A DNA stretch of 64,000 bases from an uncultured Bacteroidia bacterium (GCA_902792815.1 CADBAY010000010.1:1-64000), one strand, 5' to 3'. Counted from the first letter of the stretch, positions 1 to 9,041 are shown. Translations and numbers: made by a program. The notes: generated by a model not told the origin, from the letters alone.

Positions 1-1041
1 CTGCGCTTTGCATACAAGAGCGGACACGCCAACAGCGACAAGCCCTGGGACGCCACCGAGACCTGGGTTATGCGCCACATCGAGCAGCTCAAGCCTCTGT
101 TTACCGCCTACAAAGACGTCATCTTCGTGCTTCAGGCCGGCTTCATCGGCTCCTGGGGCGAATGGTACTACACCGACAACTTTGTAATGAATCCCTCGTC
201 CGACGCCGACTACGCTCCGCGCGGAAGGGTTCTGGACGCTCTTCTGGGCGCCATCCCAGCCGACCGTCAGGTTCAGGTACGCACGCCCAAGTTCAAAATG
301 AAGCTCGTGGGTAGCACGCCCCTTAACAGCACCACCGCCCACAACGGCAGCAAAGCGGCAAGGGTGGGCGCCCACAACGACTGCTTTGTTGCCAGCAGTT
401 CCGACCAGGGCACCTTCAACAGCGATACCGAGCGCTCCTTCTGGGCGGCCGATACCCGCTACACCATCATGGGCGGCGAGACCTGCGCCGTGTCCGACCA
501 GTGCCACTGCGCAGCCTACGGCAGCAATCCGGGTACGCTTTCCGAGCTGAAAAAATATCACTGGACATACCTGCACGACGGTTACAACCAGAATGTTCTG
601 GACCTCTGGAAGAGCGAAGGCTGCTTCGAGCAGGTCGACCGCGAACTTGGTTACCGGCTGGTGCTTGAAGACGGCGCGTTCGGAGCCGCCAAGGCAGGAA
701 GCCCCATGCAGGTGACAATTCATCTGCGCAACAAAGGCTACGCTGCGCCCATGAACCCGCGCACGGCTTACCTGGTGCTTACCAGTTCGTACGGCAGCGT
801 GCTTCAGAGCTGGGCTCTGGACTCCGACCCCCGTTTCTGGGGGCCCGACGACGGCCTTATTACCATCAGCAAGAGCATTACCATGCCGTCGGGCGCATCC
901 GGCGCCGTTAAGCTTAATCTCTATCTGCCCGACCCGGAGAGCACCCTGTCATCCGACCCTCGTTTTGCGATCCGCATGGCCAACGAGGGCGTATGGGACT
1001 CCAGCACCGGATATAACTTGCTTTATTCCTTCAGACTATAA
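1..1041 (+). CDS. DUF4874/DUF4832 domain protein, 5' end outside the window
   Basis: The reading frame is open from base 1, so this is the C-terminal 346 residues of a longer protein; the in-frame ATG at 70 is probably internal. The segment QAGFIGSWGEWYY and the following Asn/Tyr-rich stretch match what I know of the DUF4874 (barrel-like) region, and the beta-rich remainder (RNKGYAAPMNPRTAYLVL and LNLYLPDPE) matches DUF4832. Proteins of this pair are usually secreted and found near glycan-related genes, but no activity is established. It ends 17 bp before a small peptide gene and is probably cotranscribed with the lipoprotein genes that follow. Family call is fairly secure; function is unknown. 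Confidence 0.75.
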   Translation: MRFAYKSGHANSDKPWDATETWVMRHIEQLKPLFTAYKDVIFVLQAGFIGSWGEWYYTDNFVMNPSSDADYAPRGRVLDALLGAIPADRQVQVRTPKFKMKLVGSTPLNSTTAHNGSKAARVGAHNDCFVASSSDQGTFNSDTERSFWAADTRYTIMGGETCAVSDQCHCAAYGSNPGTLSELKKYHWTYLHDGYNQNVLDLWKSEGCFEQVDRELGYRLVLEDGAFGAAKAGSPMQVTIHLRNKGYAAPMNPRTAYLVLTSSYGSVLQSWALDSDPRFWGPDDGLITISKSITMPSGASGAVKLNLYLPDPESTLSSDPRFAIRMANEGVWDSSTGYNLLYSFRL

Positions 1042-1058
1042 TTTTAAAAATCAACAAT

Positions 1059-1208
1059 ATGAAGAAAAAGTACATCAATCCTCAAGCGGATGAACTGGAG
1101 ATGACTCCCCAGTTCATGCTTGCACAGTCCACTTCAGTCGGTGGTACCGGTACCAACTTCGAAGACCCGGTCATTGTCTCCGACGGCGATTTTAATTCAA
1201 TGTTCTAA
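1059..1208 (+). CDS. 49-residue peptide, copy 1 of 2, upstream of a fimbrillin-like lipoprotein
   Basis: An ATG-to-TAA frame of 49 codons, preceded by an AT-rich leader and ending 3 bp before the lipoprotein gene at 1212. The peptide starts MKKKYINPQ, has a hydrophobic middle FMLAQS (residues 19-24), then a Gly/Ser/Thr stretch and an acidic C-terminal third ending NSMF. A second peptide of exactly the same length and layout sits before the next lipoprotein (2648-2797). Small proteins starting MKK-x-Y-x-x-P are common in Bacteroidales and unnamed. There is no modification enzyme nearby to prove a RiPP role. It could be a lipoprotein partner, a secreted peptide or a translational coupling ORF. 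Confidence 0.6.
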   Translation: MKKKYINPQADELEMTPQFMLAQSTSVGGTGTNFEDPVIVSDGDFNSMF

Positions 1209-1211
1209 GCT

Positions 1212-2624
1212 ATGACACGCAAACTGTTTTTACTTGCAGCGGCAGTCATAGTGATTGCTTCTTGCACAAAGAAGGACGCCATCGAGCAGCCCTCTTTCTA
1301 CGAGTATGAAATCAGCGCGGCAAGTGCTGACCTGGGCACCAAAACCACCTATGCCGGCGACAAGACTTTCGCCTGGACCGAGGGGGACAAGATTTCCGTG
1401 CTCTTCCACAAAGGCACCGACAACAAGTTCTTCACATTCAGCACGAAGACTGTTGACGGCGCATCCGCCACATTCGCCGGAATGGTTGAGAGCGGCTATG
1501 AGATCGGCGCCTCCGATACCGGCGCAAAATGGGCCCTCTACCCCGCCGGCGCGCACAAGTACAATGCTGGTGAAACCTATCTCATCACCTTCAACATGCC
1601 TGCCGAAAACGACCTTTCCGGCACTGTTGCCACCAACATTCCTCTTTCGGCCAAGATAGCCGCCGACGCAAGCGAGACCACCTTCACCTTCTATCCTGCA
1701 GCCGCCATCATCAAGATCAGGTTTACAGGTATCGAAAAAGCTGCCAAGGTCAAGCTGCTCTTTGAGGAACAGTACACCCACGCAGTCTCCGGCGACCTCC
1801 CCATGAAAGAGGGCGGTTATGTCTCTTACTGGGAGCCCGCCTGGGCCGATCTGGGATCAAGTGGATGCAAACTCGCTATAACTGAGGACGTTGTAGATGG
1901 CAATGCCGAGTTCTACATTCCTTTCGCCCCTTGGGACAAGAGGTTCAAACCGTCCATCACTCTGGTCGATGCCGCTACCGAGGATGTGCTCTACAGCAAA
2001 GCTGCCCAGAACTTCCTGCCGTCAACCTATGAACCCCTCCTTACCAGGATGGTGGTCCTTCCCGAGATCAAGGCGGGCGACGCAAAGCCCTGGAGTTTCC
2101 CTTCGCAGTACGGAATCGACTGGAACGAGGTTTCCACCGCAGTTAACGGAGACACCGGTACTGGATACGATGCTATCGTGTGCCTGAAAGCAAAGGCAGA
2201 TGCAACCAATCTTTATGTGTATTTCGAAATCAAGAAAGACGCCCTTTACGACGACTCGGGTTACAGCTACTCAAACAATTCACATCTGTACATCGGCGAT
2301 GGTTCCGGCACCAAAACACATTGGGCCTGGACTGCTCCCTATGTCCATCACTTCGACAGTTGGCTGAAGTACAAAAATGCACCTCGATACATCAACTGGA
2401 ATGCTGGCTTCGTAGGACAGAGCAACGTAGAGCACACTGGTAAGTACTGCTATGAAGTTGCCATAGGCCGCTCCTCCTATACTGCCCTTGCAGGTTCTTC
2501 TGCTACTCTTTGCTTCGAAGTAAACCAGCAGTATGTAGTCGGCGAGACTTGGATGGGCGAAGAAACCCAGATTGGTTTCGCCCCTGCACGCTGGACCGAA
2601 GCTCTCGTTGTTCCTCTCCCGTAA
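1212..2624 (+). CDS. fimbrillin-like lipoprotein with CBM9/DOMON-like C-terminus
   Basis: 470 residues. A lipoprotein signal ends IASC with the lipid Cys at residue 18. The N-terminal part carries the TKTTYAG...FAWTEGDKISVLFH pattern seen in Mfa-like/fimbrillin lipoproteins. The C-terminal third (from about residue 295, GIDWNEVS...YVYFEIKKDAL) resembles the CBM9/DOMON-like beta sandwich found in secreted carbohydrate-binding proteins. It is expected at the outer membrane or cell surface. It starts 3 bp after the peptide gene at 1059-1208 and is a diverged paralogue of the next lipoprotein at 2810. Ligand unknown; a role as a pilus subunit is possible but unproven. Confidence 0.7.
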   Translation: MTRKLFLLAAAVIVIASCTKKDAIEQPSFYEYEISAASADLGTKTTYAGDKTFAWTEGDKISVLFHKGTDNKFFTFSTKTVDGASATFAGMVESGYEIGASDTGAKWALYPAGAHKYNAGETYLITFNMPAENDLSGTVATNIPLSAKIAADASETTFTFYPAAAIIKIRFTGIEKAAKVKLLFEEQYTHAVSGDLPMKEGGYVSYWEPAWADLGSSGCKLAITEDVVDGNAEFYIPFAPWDKRFKPSITLVDAATEDVLYSKAAQNFLPSTYEPLLTRMVVLPEIKAGDAKPWSFPSQYGIDWNEVSTAVNGDTGTGYDAIVCLKAKADATNLYVYFEIKKDALYDDSGYSYSNNSHLYIGDGSGTKTHWAWTAPYVHHFDSWLKYKNAPRYINWNAGFVGQSNVEHTGKYCYEVAIGRSSYTALAGSSATLCFEVNQQYVVGETWMGEETQIGFAPARWTEALVVPLP

Positions 2625-2647
2625 ATGTTTAAAATAATAATACAATC

Positions 2648-2797
2648 ATGAAAAAGGTTATTTACACCACCCCGACCTTACGGACCTACACCATCAACGT
2701 AGCCTCCGTCCTCATGCAGTCGGTTACCGGCAACGCTTCCGGAGAAAACGCGACTATGGGCAATGAGACAGCTTTCGATGAATTCTTCGGTTCTTAA
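2648..2797 (+). CDS. 49-residue peptide, copy 2 of 2, upstream of a fimbrillin-like lipoprotein
   Basis: ATG-to-TAA frame of 49 codons, 12 bp before the lipoprotein gene at 2810. It starts MKKVIYTTP, has the hydrophobic patch SVLMQS at residues 20-25, then a Gly/Asn/Ser stretch and an acidic, Phe-rich end (FDEFFGS). The LxQS signature falls at almost the same position as in the 1059-1208 peptide although most other residues differ. Same length, same place relative to a paralogous lipoprotein and the same charge layout argue that it is a real gene. Function unknown. Confidence 0.6.
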   Translation: MKKVIYTTPTLRTYTINVASVLMQSVTGNASGENATMGNETAFDEFFGS

Positions 2798-2809
2798 TCT
2801 TCGACTGCC

Positions 2810-4288
2810 ATGAAACGTTTTTACATTCTTGTTCTGATTATGGCCGCCGCGGCCGTATCAGCCTGCCAAAACAAAGCAGCAGTCGAAGAACCCACGCAGG
2901 GTAGCTATGTCTTTACCCTTAAAGCATCTGCTCCCGATGCAGAAACCAAAACTGACTACTCTTCCACCGGTGAGTTCTCCTGGAGCGAAGGAGATGCTAT
3001 TTCTGTACTCTTCCACAATGGTGATAAGAACAAATTTTTCACTCTTACTACTACAGGCTCTGGTGCTACTGCTGACTTCAGCGGAACCATTGATGAAGGA
3101 TATATAATAGGCGCATCCGATGGGACAGACACAGATAAGAAGATTTGGGCTTTGTTCCCCGCCTCTGATAATCATACTTATTCAGTAGGAAGTAATCCAA
3201 CTTTCTTTATTCCTTCTGAAACAGATTTTACAGCATCTGGGGCTCATTTCTCTGCAAACCTCCCATTATATGCATTTTCAGCATCAGATGAAAGTGTTTT
3301 GTCGTTTGCTCATCTTACTGGCGCTTTCAAGTTTAGAATAACTGATATTGATGATTCTGTAAACAAAATCAAATTTGTCGTTCAGAATCAAAATACTTAT
3401 GCTTTATCTGGCAGTTGGCCCCTAAATAGTACGCCTAGAATCGATTATGACTGGGCTGAGATTGGTTCAGAGAATGGAAGACTGACTTTAATTCAAAGCG
3501 TAAGTGATAATCAAGTTGTTTTTTATGTGCCTTGTAAATCCAGTAGCGATAATACTTTTTTCCCGGAGATTAGTATTATTAATGCTGAAACAGGCAATTT
3601 AATTAAGACTCTTAAAGCTAAGGTAGCAAAAAAGCCTGGTGGGTTGGGAACTATTCAACAGATTATTATTTCTGCTCCCGGTACCGGGATTGAATGGTCC
3701 TATGAATCCATTTTTAATATTGATTGGGATGATGTATCAGTTGAAGGAGAAGGAGTAACTACTACTGGTTATGATGGCATCAATACTGTAAAGGCAACGG
3801 CTGATGCTTCTTATTTTTACTTACTAATTAACGTTGACAGTTCAAAGCTAAGTCAAGGTGATGCAGCTGGAAAAGAGTATGCAAACTATTTAAAGTTGTA
3901 CCTCGGAAACGAGAGTAGTGCTTCTACCTCATGGATGTGGCCTACGGCTCCAAATACATACTCTTATGATCAAGGAATAGGATGGCTGACCAAAAATGGA
4001 GAACCCAAGTTTGTAAGTTCTGGCGAAACAATCCTTAATTCAGCAAATGCTATTGAGCATAACGGTAATTACTACTACGAAATTAAATTGAATCGCAAAT
4101 GGGTAGTAACTGATAGTAATCAAGTTAGTACAACCTATGATTACCTCACAAATGCTAAAGAAGTTCATATAGGCGTATGGATTCTAAACTATTACTATGC
4201 TTGGGGCGGAAGCCAAATCAACTATATTTATGCGACATCCAATGGTAGTATGCTAGTTGTAACACTTCCCACCTACGTTGAGCCTTAA
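2810..4288 (+). CDS. fimbrillin-like lipoprotein with CBM9/DOMON-like C-terminus, mosaic composition
   Basis: 492 residues, same architecture as the 1212-2624 paralogue: lipobox VSAC with Cys at residue 19, ETKTDYSS...FSWSEGDAISVLFHNG near the N-terminus, and a C-terminal sandwich starting around INMIDW-like INIDWDDVS. The first 190 or so bases have the GC level of the neighbours. From about 3000 to the stop the gene is clearly AT-rich (18 of 60 G+C in 4081-4140, against 35 of 60 in 1921-1980). This suggests the mature part was exchanged by recombination while the signal peptide stayed. Expected at the surface; ligand unknown. (Residues around 302-309 read FNIDWDDV.). Confidence 0.7.
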   Translation: MKRFYILVLIMAAAAVSACQNKAAVEEPTQGSYVFTLKASAPDAETKTDYSSTGEFSWSEGDAISVLFHNGDKNKFFTLTTTGSGATADFSGTIDEGYIIGASDGTDTDKKIWALFPASDNHTYSVGSNPTFFIPSETDFTASGAHFSANLPLYAFSASDESVLSFAHLTGAFKFRITDIDDSVNKIKFVVQNQNTYALSGSWPLNSTPRIDYDWAEIGSENGRLTLIQSVSDNQVVFYVPCKSSSDNTFFPEISIINAETGNLIKTLKAKVAKKPGGLGTIQQIIISAPGTGIEWSYESIFNIDWDDVSVEGEGVTTTGYDGINTVKATADASYFYLLINVDSSKLSQGDAAGKEYANYLKLYLGNESSASTSWMWPTAPNTYSYDQGIGWLTKNGEPKFVSSGETILNSANAIEHNGNYYYEIKLNRKWVVTDSNQVSTTYDYLTNAKEVHIGVWILNYYYAWGGSQINYIYATSNGSMLVVTLPTYVEP

Positions 4289-4313
4289 TCAAGTTCATTT
4301 AGAGATCTCCTAA

Positions 4314-5180
4314 ATGTCCCAAAAGAAACACAACTGGCTCCTGTATGCCCTGGTGACAATGGTCACCTGGGGCATATGGGGAGCCTTTTCCGACCAGCCC
4401 GACTACCCCGCTACCCTAACATATGTGGTGTGGGCAATCAGCATGGTGCCCTGCGCACTATTCGCGCTGGCCAATATCAAGTTCAAACTGGACGTCCGCC
4501 CCAAGAGCGTGCTCCTCGGAATGGGAGTAGGCCTCTTGGGCGCCGGCGGCCAGCTTGCGCTGTTCCAGGCACTTAAATACGGCCCCGGCTACCTGGTGAT
4601 CCCCATGATTGCCGTCGCCCCCATCATCACCGTCATACTGTCAGCCATCTTCCTCAAAGAAAGAGTCAGCAAATTCGGCGTAGTGGGAATAGCCCTGGCC
4701 TTCGTAGCCCTGGTATGCTTTTCACTCTCGGGCAAGAGCGACGAATCCGTCACCAGCTGGCTCTGGATAGTATTTGCCTCGGTAGTATTCATCTCCTGGG
4801 GCGTACAGGCCCTGGTAATGAAACTCGCCAACAACTACGCCCCCGACGCCGAAAGCGTATTCGTGTACATGGCGATTTCCGGCCTGGTACTCATACCGGT
4901 AGCCCTTGCCATGACCGACTTCAGCCAGCCCATCAACCACAGCTTCAACGGCCCCTGGCTCACATTCTGCATACAAATCCTCAACGCCATCGGCGCCTTT
5001 GCCCTTGTTTACGCAAACCGTTACGGCAAGGCTATGATAGTAGCGCCACTGGGCGATGCCTGCGCTCCTGTAATCAGCTGCATCATATCGCTCATACTGT
5101 ATGCACACGTCCCCTCCGTACCACAGATCATCGGCATCGTGGCAGCTATAAGTTGCGTACTGATACTCAGCCGTGAATAA
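4314..5180 (+). CDS. EamA/DMT-family membrane permease
   Basis: 288 residues, almost entirely hydrophobic helices, about ten predicted, in two repeated halves as expected for the EamA fold (TMVTWGIWGAFS in the first half and VVFISWGVQALVMK in the second). Conserved EamA features include ALKYGPGYLVIPM and LKERVS after helix four. Such carriers move small metabolites or amino acids across the inner membrane; the substrate cannot be read from sequence. It begins 25 bp after the AT-rich lipoprotein gene, and its own base composition is back to the local GC-rich norm. The next lipoprotein starts 13 bp after its stop. Confidence 0.8.
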   Translation: MSQKKHNWLLYALVTMVTWGIWGAFSDQPDYPATLTYVVWAISMVPCALFALANIKFKLDVRPKSVLLGMGVGLLGAGGQLALFQALKYGPGYLVIPMIAVAPIITVILSAIFLKERVSKFGVVGIALAFVALVCFSLSGKSDESVTSWLWIVFASVVFISWGVQALVMKLANNYAPDAESVFVYMAISGLVLIPVALAMTDFSQPINHSFNGPWLTFCIQILNAIGAFALVYANRYGKAMIVAPLGDACAPVISCIISLILYAHVPSVPQIIGIVAAISCVLILSRE

Positions 5181-5193
5181 CTCAAAACTACTG

Positions 5194-5946
5194 ATGAAAA
5201 AGACCTTACTCATGCTTGCCGCTGCTGCGGCCTTGTTTGCAGCCTGCAAACCCAGCACCCCGGACGATCCGGACAATCCCGGCAACGATCCCCAGGAAAA
5301 CAACGCCCCCATAGTAATAGACGGCGTCTTTGACGACTGGGCGGCACTGGACGCCTCCAAAGTGGCGGTTGCCAAAAACACACCCAACTCCCCCTGGACA
5401 TACGCCAGAAGCATGCGCGTTTATGCCGACGCCAGCCACATCTACTACTTCATCGAGTTCGACAAGCAAGAACTTGCCGAGCTGATGGAGGAAGTCAAGG
5501 GCGATAACGGACTCCCTATGCGCGTCAACCTCAACATCGACGGAGAATTCACTACCGGCTACACCAACTACTCGCTCGACGGGTACGACTACATCATCGA
5601 GGGCAGCCTCGCCGAGAACGGCAAATGGACGTCATTCGACGGTACTCTCCACGAATGGGGCTGGCGTGAAGCCAAAAGCGATTACGGCTGGAACGAGGTT
5701 CTTGCCTACGGCAGCGGCCTTACCTGGGGCGCGGGCGAGGGCAACAAATATGAGTTGGCCGTCGACCGCAAGGTCTTCAACAGGGTCGAAAAACTTGCCG
5801 AACCCAAGAAGATTCCCGACACCTTCCAGACAGGCCTGCGTTTCTACACTCCCGGCTGGGGCGAAATGGCAAACCTCCCCAACGCGTCGGTTTCCGACCA
5901 CGAGCAAGGCTGGGCCCATTTACTTGAAATCAAAACCAATAAATAA
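5194..5946 (+). CDS. CBM9-like lipoprotein
   Basis: 250 residues from the ATG at 5194. An in-frame GTG at 5173 overlaps the previous stop but would put seven extra residues before the signal peptide, so I prefer 5194. The signal peptide ends FAAC with lipid Cys 18, followed by a Pro/Asp linker (STPDDPDNPGND). The mature part begins VIDGVFDDWAAL, a hallmark of family-9 carbohydrate-binding-like domains, and continues with YYFIEFDKQE and VNLNIDGEF. One domain only. Likely a cell-surface binding protein in the same transcript as the permease and downstream lipoproteins. Ligand unknown. Confidence 0.75.
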   Translation: MKKTLLMLAAAAALFAACKPSTPDDPDNPGNDPQENNAPIVIDGVFDDWAALDASKVAVAKNTPNSPWTYARSMRVYADASHIYYFIEFDKQELAELMEEVKGDNGLPMRVNLNIDGEFTTGYTNYSLDGYDYIIEGSLAENGKWTSFDGTLHEWGWREAKSDYGWNEVLAYGSGLTWGAGEGNKYELAVDRKVFNRVEKLAEPKKIPDTFQTGLRFYTPGWGEMANLPNASVSDHEQGWAHLLEIKTNK

Positions 5947-5955
5947 TTACTTTAC

Positions 5956-7575
5956 ATGAAACTTCGTCTCCTCTTCCCCCTGCTGTGCTCTGTACTGATA
6001 ATGACCTCTTGCACAGCTCCCGACAAGCCCGGCAAGCCCGGTGAAGACGGCCCGGAGACTCCTTCCGAGCCGGAAAAGGAAAAGCCCAAACCGGGGATTT
6101 ATAAGTTTGTGATTGCACCGGACATGGCCAGCAAGGCAACGGTATCCACCGCCGGAAAGACAGTCTGGGAAGAGGGAGACGAGATTCTGGTCACCGGAGG
6201 CTATTCTCCCGGAGCCATAACCGTCAAGCTTAAATCCTCCGACATTTCCGCCGACGGAAAGACGGCGACAGTCAACCTCGACAAAGTACCCGAATCCACC
6301 TTCGGCCCCGACAGTTTCTATGCCGCCTGGCCGGCCGGAGAGCTGGATCAGGAGGAGATGTTCACCGAAGACACATTCATCTTCAAAACCACCGACGCTC
6401 CGCTGATGTGCGCCTGGCTCGACGATGACACATTCGCATTCAAACACATCTGCGCCGCAGTGAGTTTCACTGTCAGCGGCGACTATGACGGTTGCGTGTT
6501 CGCGGGCAACAATTGGAAGTTAATAAGCCACGAAACATGGGGAGTACAGCTCAACAGCACCTACGAAGATTATGCATACAGATCCGGCACATCCGGCTAC
6601 TTTATCAATAAAGATCTGAAAGACGGGGGTGCTGTGATATACTTCCCCAACATCATCAACCTCACCGAAGGCTTCAAGATCTTCATGCGCAAAGGGAACA
6701 CATATCCCAAGGTCTATGAGATGTCGGAAGGCCCCAGGCTGGTACACGGCAATATCCTCGCCCTCGGTGACATCAGCTCATCGCTCAAAGATTACTCCGG
6801 TCCAGCACCCGAAATCCCCAAGATGCCGGTAAAGGGCTCTACTACCAAGTATGTCGTAGGAGAAGTTCCCGAGCTTTCCGGCCTCTGCCTTACCTCCGAC
6901 GGAAAGGCTCTATGGACGGTAGGCGACAATGGCTGGCTGGGACAGATCAGTTTTGACGGAAAGGTTACCAAGTTGTGGTCACAGTCCCACGACCTGGAAG
7001 GTGTTACCATACATCCCGAAACCGGAGACCTCTACATTGCCTGCGAACCTAACAGCGTTGTCCGTATCAAGGCCCCGGAATACGCTAAACCCACTACGTG
7101 GGACACTGTTATTACAGTCCCGGATGCCAAGAACTATGGCAACAGCGGTATGGAAGGTATCTCTTACTACAAAGATGATATTCTTTTCGTGGGTACCCAG
7201 ACCGGCGCCAACGTGTGGCTTTACACAATCGACGGTAAACTGATGGTAAGGCGCGACGGCAAAATCGTCGAGTATAAAGAAGGCGACAGCGGTCCACGAT
7301 ACGTAAGCCTCCAGAAGGTATATGACGGCATCAAGGAAGTAGGCGGCTTATGCTACGATCCGGTTAACGATTGGTTGTGGGTTTCCGACTCTGAAAGGGC
7401 AGCTCTTTTTGTATTCGATGCAGAGCTTACCCACTTGCTGGCCTCTTACAAGGTCCCCGACATCCACAACGCCGAATCGGTATGTGTTGACCATAAGAAC
7501 TCCTGCGTATGGGTAGGACTTGACGACGATAATACCTGTTGCATTTACAAAATAGCGTTCACCGGCCTTAACTAA
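5956..7575 (+). CDS. lipoprotein with fimbrillin-like N-domain and SdiA-regulated-like propeller
   Basis: 539 residues. Lipobox MTSC with Cys 19, then a Pro/Lys/Glu-rich linker. Residues about 45-290 resemble the fimbrillin-like domain (ATVSTAGKTVWEEGDEILV). From about 300 the repeats ELSGLCLTSDGKALWTVGD, HDLEGVTIHPETGDLYIA and VGGLCYDPVNDWLWVSD are those of the SdiA-regulated / esterase-like phytase beta-propeller family. In that family the propeller can bind Ca2+ or act on phosphorylated or ester substrates, but many members have no known activity. The gene lies 9 bp after the CBM9-like lipoprotein and touches the next gene. The domain combination is unusual. Confidence 0.65.
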   Translation: MKLRLLFPLLCSVLIMTSCTAPDKPGKPGEDGPETPSEPEKEKPKPGIYKFVIAPDMASKATVSTAGKTVWEEGDEILVTGGYSPGAITVKLKSSDISADGKTATVNLDKVPESTFGPDSFYAAWPAGELDQEEMFTEDTFIFKTTDAPLMCAWLDDDTFAFKHICAAVSFTVSGDYDGCVFAGNNWKLISHETWGVQLNSTYEDYAYRSGTSGYFINKDLKDGGAVIYFPNIINLTEGFKIFMRKGNTYPKVYEMSEGPRLVHGNILALGDISSSLKDYSGPAPEIPKMPVKGSTTKYVVGEVPELSGLCLTSDGKALWTVGDNGWLGQISFDGKVTKLWSQSHDLEGVTIHPETGDLYIACEPNSVVRIKAPEYAKPTTWDTVITVPDAKNYGNSGMEGISYYKDDILFVGTQTGANVWLYTIDGKLMVRRDGKIVEYKEGDSGPRYVSLQKVYDGIKEVGGLCYDPVNDWLWVSDSERAALFVFDAELTHLLASYKVPDIHNAESVCVDHKNSCVWVGLDDDNTCCIYKIAFTGLN

Positions 7576-8988
7576 ATGATTATGAGAAAGAAGTTATATC
7601 TTCTCCTATCCGCCACAGCCGTTTTTGCGGCTCTGATGACAGGATGCAAGACTCCCGCAGTCAATCCCGGGCCGGACGACGAGGAGGGCAAAACCCAAGA
7701 GCCTGCACCTCTCAATCTTTCGCTTGTCATTAATGATGACTGGGTATGGGAAGGCAAGCCAGAACTCACAATCCACGCCGAAAACCCAAATAAGGAAAGC
7801 ATCACCGCAGAGGCAAAGGCCGTGATTACTACCGACAAAAAAGCGGCTGTTACCACCCTCACCCGCAGCGTCGAGCTGCCCGGCGAGAGCGAGCAGGACA
7901 TTGTCCTCACCACCACGGAAGACCTGCCTGCCGGATTCTATCGCGCCACCTGCACGGTAAATAACCAGTGGGTAACGCTCCAATTGAAAAACGGCAAAAT
8001 CAGTTCTTTCGTATTTGGCATCTCCCCTACCAAAATTGTATCCGCGCCCGACAAACAGGCCGACTACGATGCATTCTGGGATGCTGCCAAGGCCCAGCTT
8101 GCCGCCATTGACATGAAGGCGGAGCTGACCGAGATCACAAGCCGGAGCACCGCGTCACGCAAGGTGTATCTGGTTGAGATGCAATCAGTTCCCGACGGCC
8201 CGGAAGGAGAACCGGTAACCGTACGTGGCTACTATCTTGAGCCCCAGGACGGCAAGAAGCACCCTGTGCTTGTGCATTTCTTCGGCTATGACGACCAGAA
8301 ACCCGCAACCAAGCTGTCCTGCCCTTCAGGCGGCTCGTCGCAGGAGTGGGCCGAACTTTATTTCTCCAACCGCGGGCAGATGATCAACAACCGCCCGGCG
8401 TCGCTGCGTGTCGATGACGGCAAGGGCGACTTCGTAAATATCTACGGCGACTGGTTTGCTTACAACTTCGGCAAGAAAGACTCTTATTACTACCGCGGTG
8501 CATTCATGGACTGCGTGCAGGCAGTGCGCTTCCTCGCTACCCGTCCGGAGTGTGATATGAACAATGTGTTTGCCGAGGGCTCCAGCCAGGGCGGTGCGTT
8601 CAGCTACGCCTGCGCAGCGCTGAGCGATATTCCCCTGCGGGCCATCGCCCCTTGCGTAGCGTTCCTGGGCGACTTCCCCGACTACTTTGATATCGTAACA
8701 TGGCCGGGCGATACCGCCCGCAAGAACAAGGGCTCGATGAGCGACGAGGAGATGTACGCTTTCCTGAGCTACTTCGACACCAAGAACCTCGCTACCCGCA
8801 TCAGCTGCCCTGTCATAGCCTGCAGCGGCCTTCAGGACGGCACCTGCCCGCCACACACCAACATAGCCCCGTTCAACAACCTGCCGAACACCGACAAGCA
8901 GTATTACTACTACCCCAAGCTCCAGCACGATATCCCCGGCAACTGGCAAAGCCTTTGGGAAAAGTTTTTCCGCGATAGGATACAATAA
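7576..8988 (+). CDS. acetyl-xylan-esterase-like (AXE1 family) alpha/beta hydrolase, lipoprotein
   Basis: 470 residues from ATG 7576; a second ATG at 7582 is equally usable. Lipobox MTGC. After an Ig-like N-terminal part (about 35-140) comes an AXE1/cephalosporin-C deacetylase catalytic domain: KQADYDAFWDAAK at its start, the nucleophile elbow GSSQGG (Ser 337), the acid region SGLQDGTCPPH and the base in KLQHDIPG. Family members remove acetyl groups from sugars or small acetylated compounds in the periplasm or at the surface. It directly abuts the previous stop, so it is the last gene of the cluster. Substrate not identifiable. Confidence 0.8.
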   Translation: MIMRKKLYLLLSATAVFAALMTGCKTPAVNPGPDDEEGKTQEPAPLNLSLVINDDWVWEGKPELTIHAENPNKESITAEAKAVITTDKKAAVTTLTRSVELPGESEQDIVLTTTEDLPAGFYRATCTVNNQWVTLQLKNGKISSFVFGISPTKIVSAPDKQADYDAFWDAAKAQLAAIDMKAELTEITSRSTASRKVYLVEMQSVPDGPEGEPVTVRGYYLEPQDGKKHPVLVHFFGYDDQKPATKLSCPSGGSSQEWAELYFSNRGQMINNRPASLRVDDGKGDFVNIYGDWFAYNFGKKDSYYYRGAFMDCVQAVRFLATRPECDMNNVFAEGSSQGGAFSYACAALSDIPLRAIAPCVAFLGDFPDYFDIVTWPGDTARKNKGSMSDEEMYAFLSYFDTKNLATRISCPVIACSGLQDGTCPPHTNIAPFNNLPNTDKQYYYYPKLQHDIPGNWQSLWEKFFRDRIQ

Positions 8989-8989
8989 G

Positions 8990-9021
8990 TTTGCTGGACA
9001 GTTTGCGAATTGTTATATTTG
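8990..9021 (+). promoter_or_regulatory. Bacteroidetes-type promoter for the nahK-like/GH109 pair
   Basis: TTTG at 8990-8993 and TATATTTG at 9014-9021 with a 20-bp spacer, an exact match to the TTTG / TAnnTTTG consensus. The upstream box starts two bases after the esterase stop codon (8986-8988). The start codon is 20 bp past the -7 box, leaving a short leader. Confidence 0.75.
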
Positions 9022-9041
9022 CGTAAACCATATAAATCGAC

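Noticed and set aside
1255..1659. Alternative-frame ORF inside the first lipoprotein
   Set aside because: Ser/Pro/Arg-rich translation typical of a frame shadow; the lipoprotein frame has a signal peptide and family motifs.
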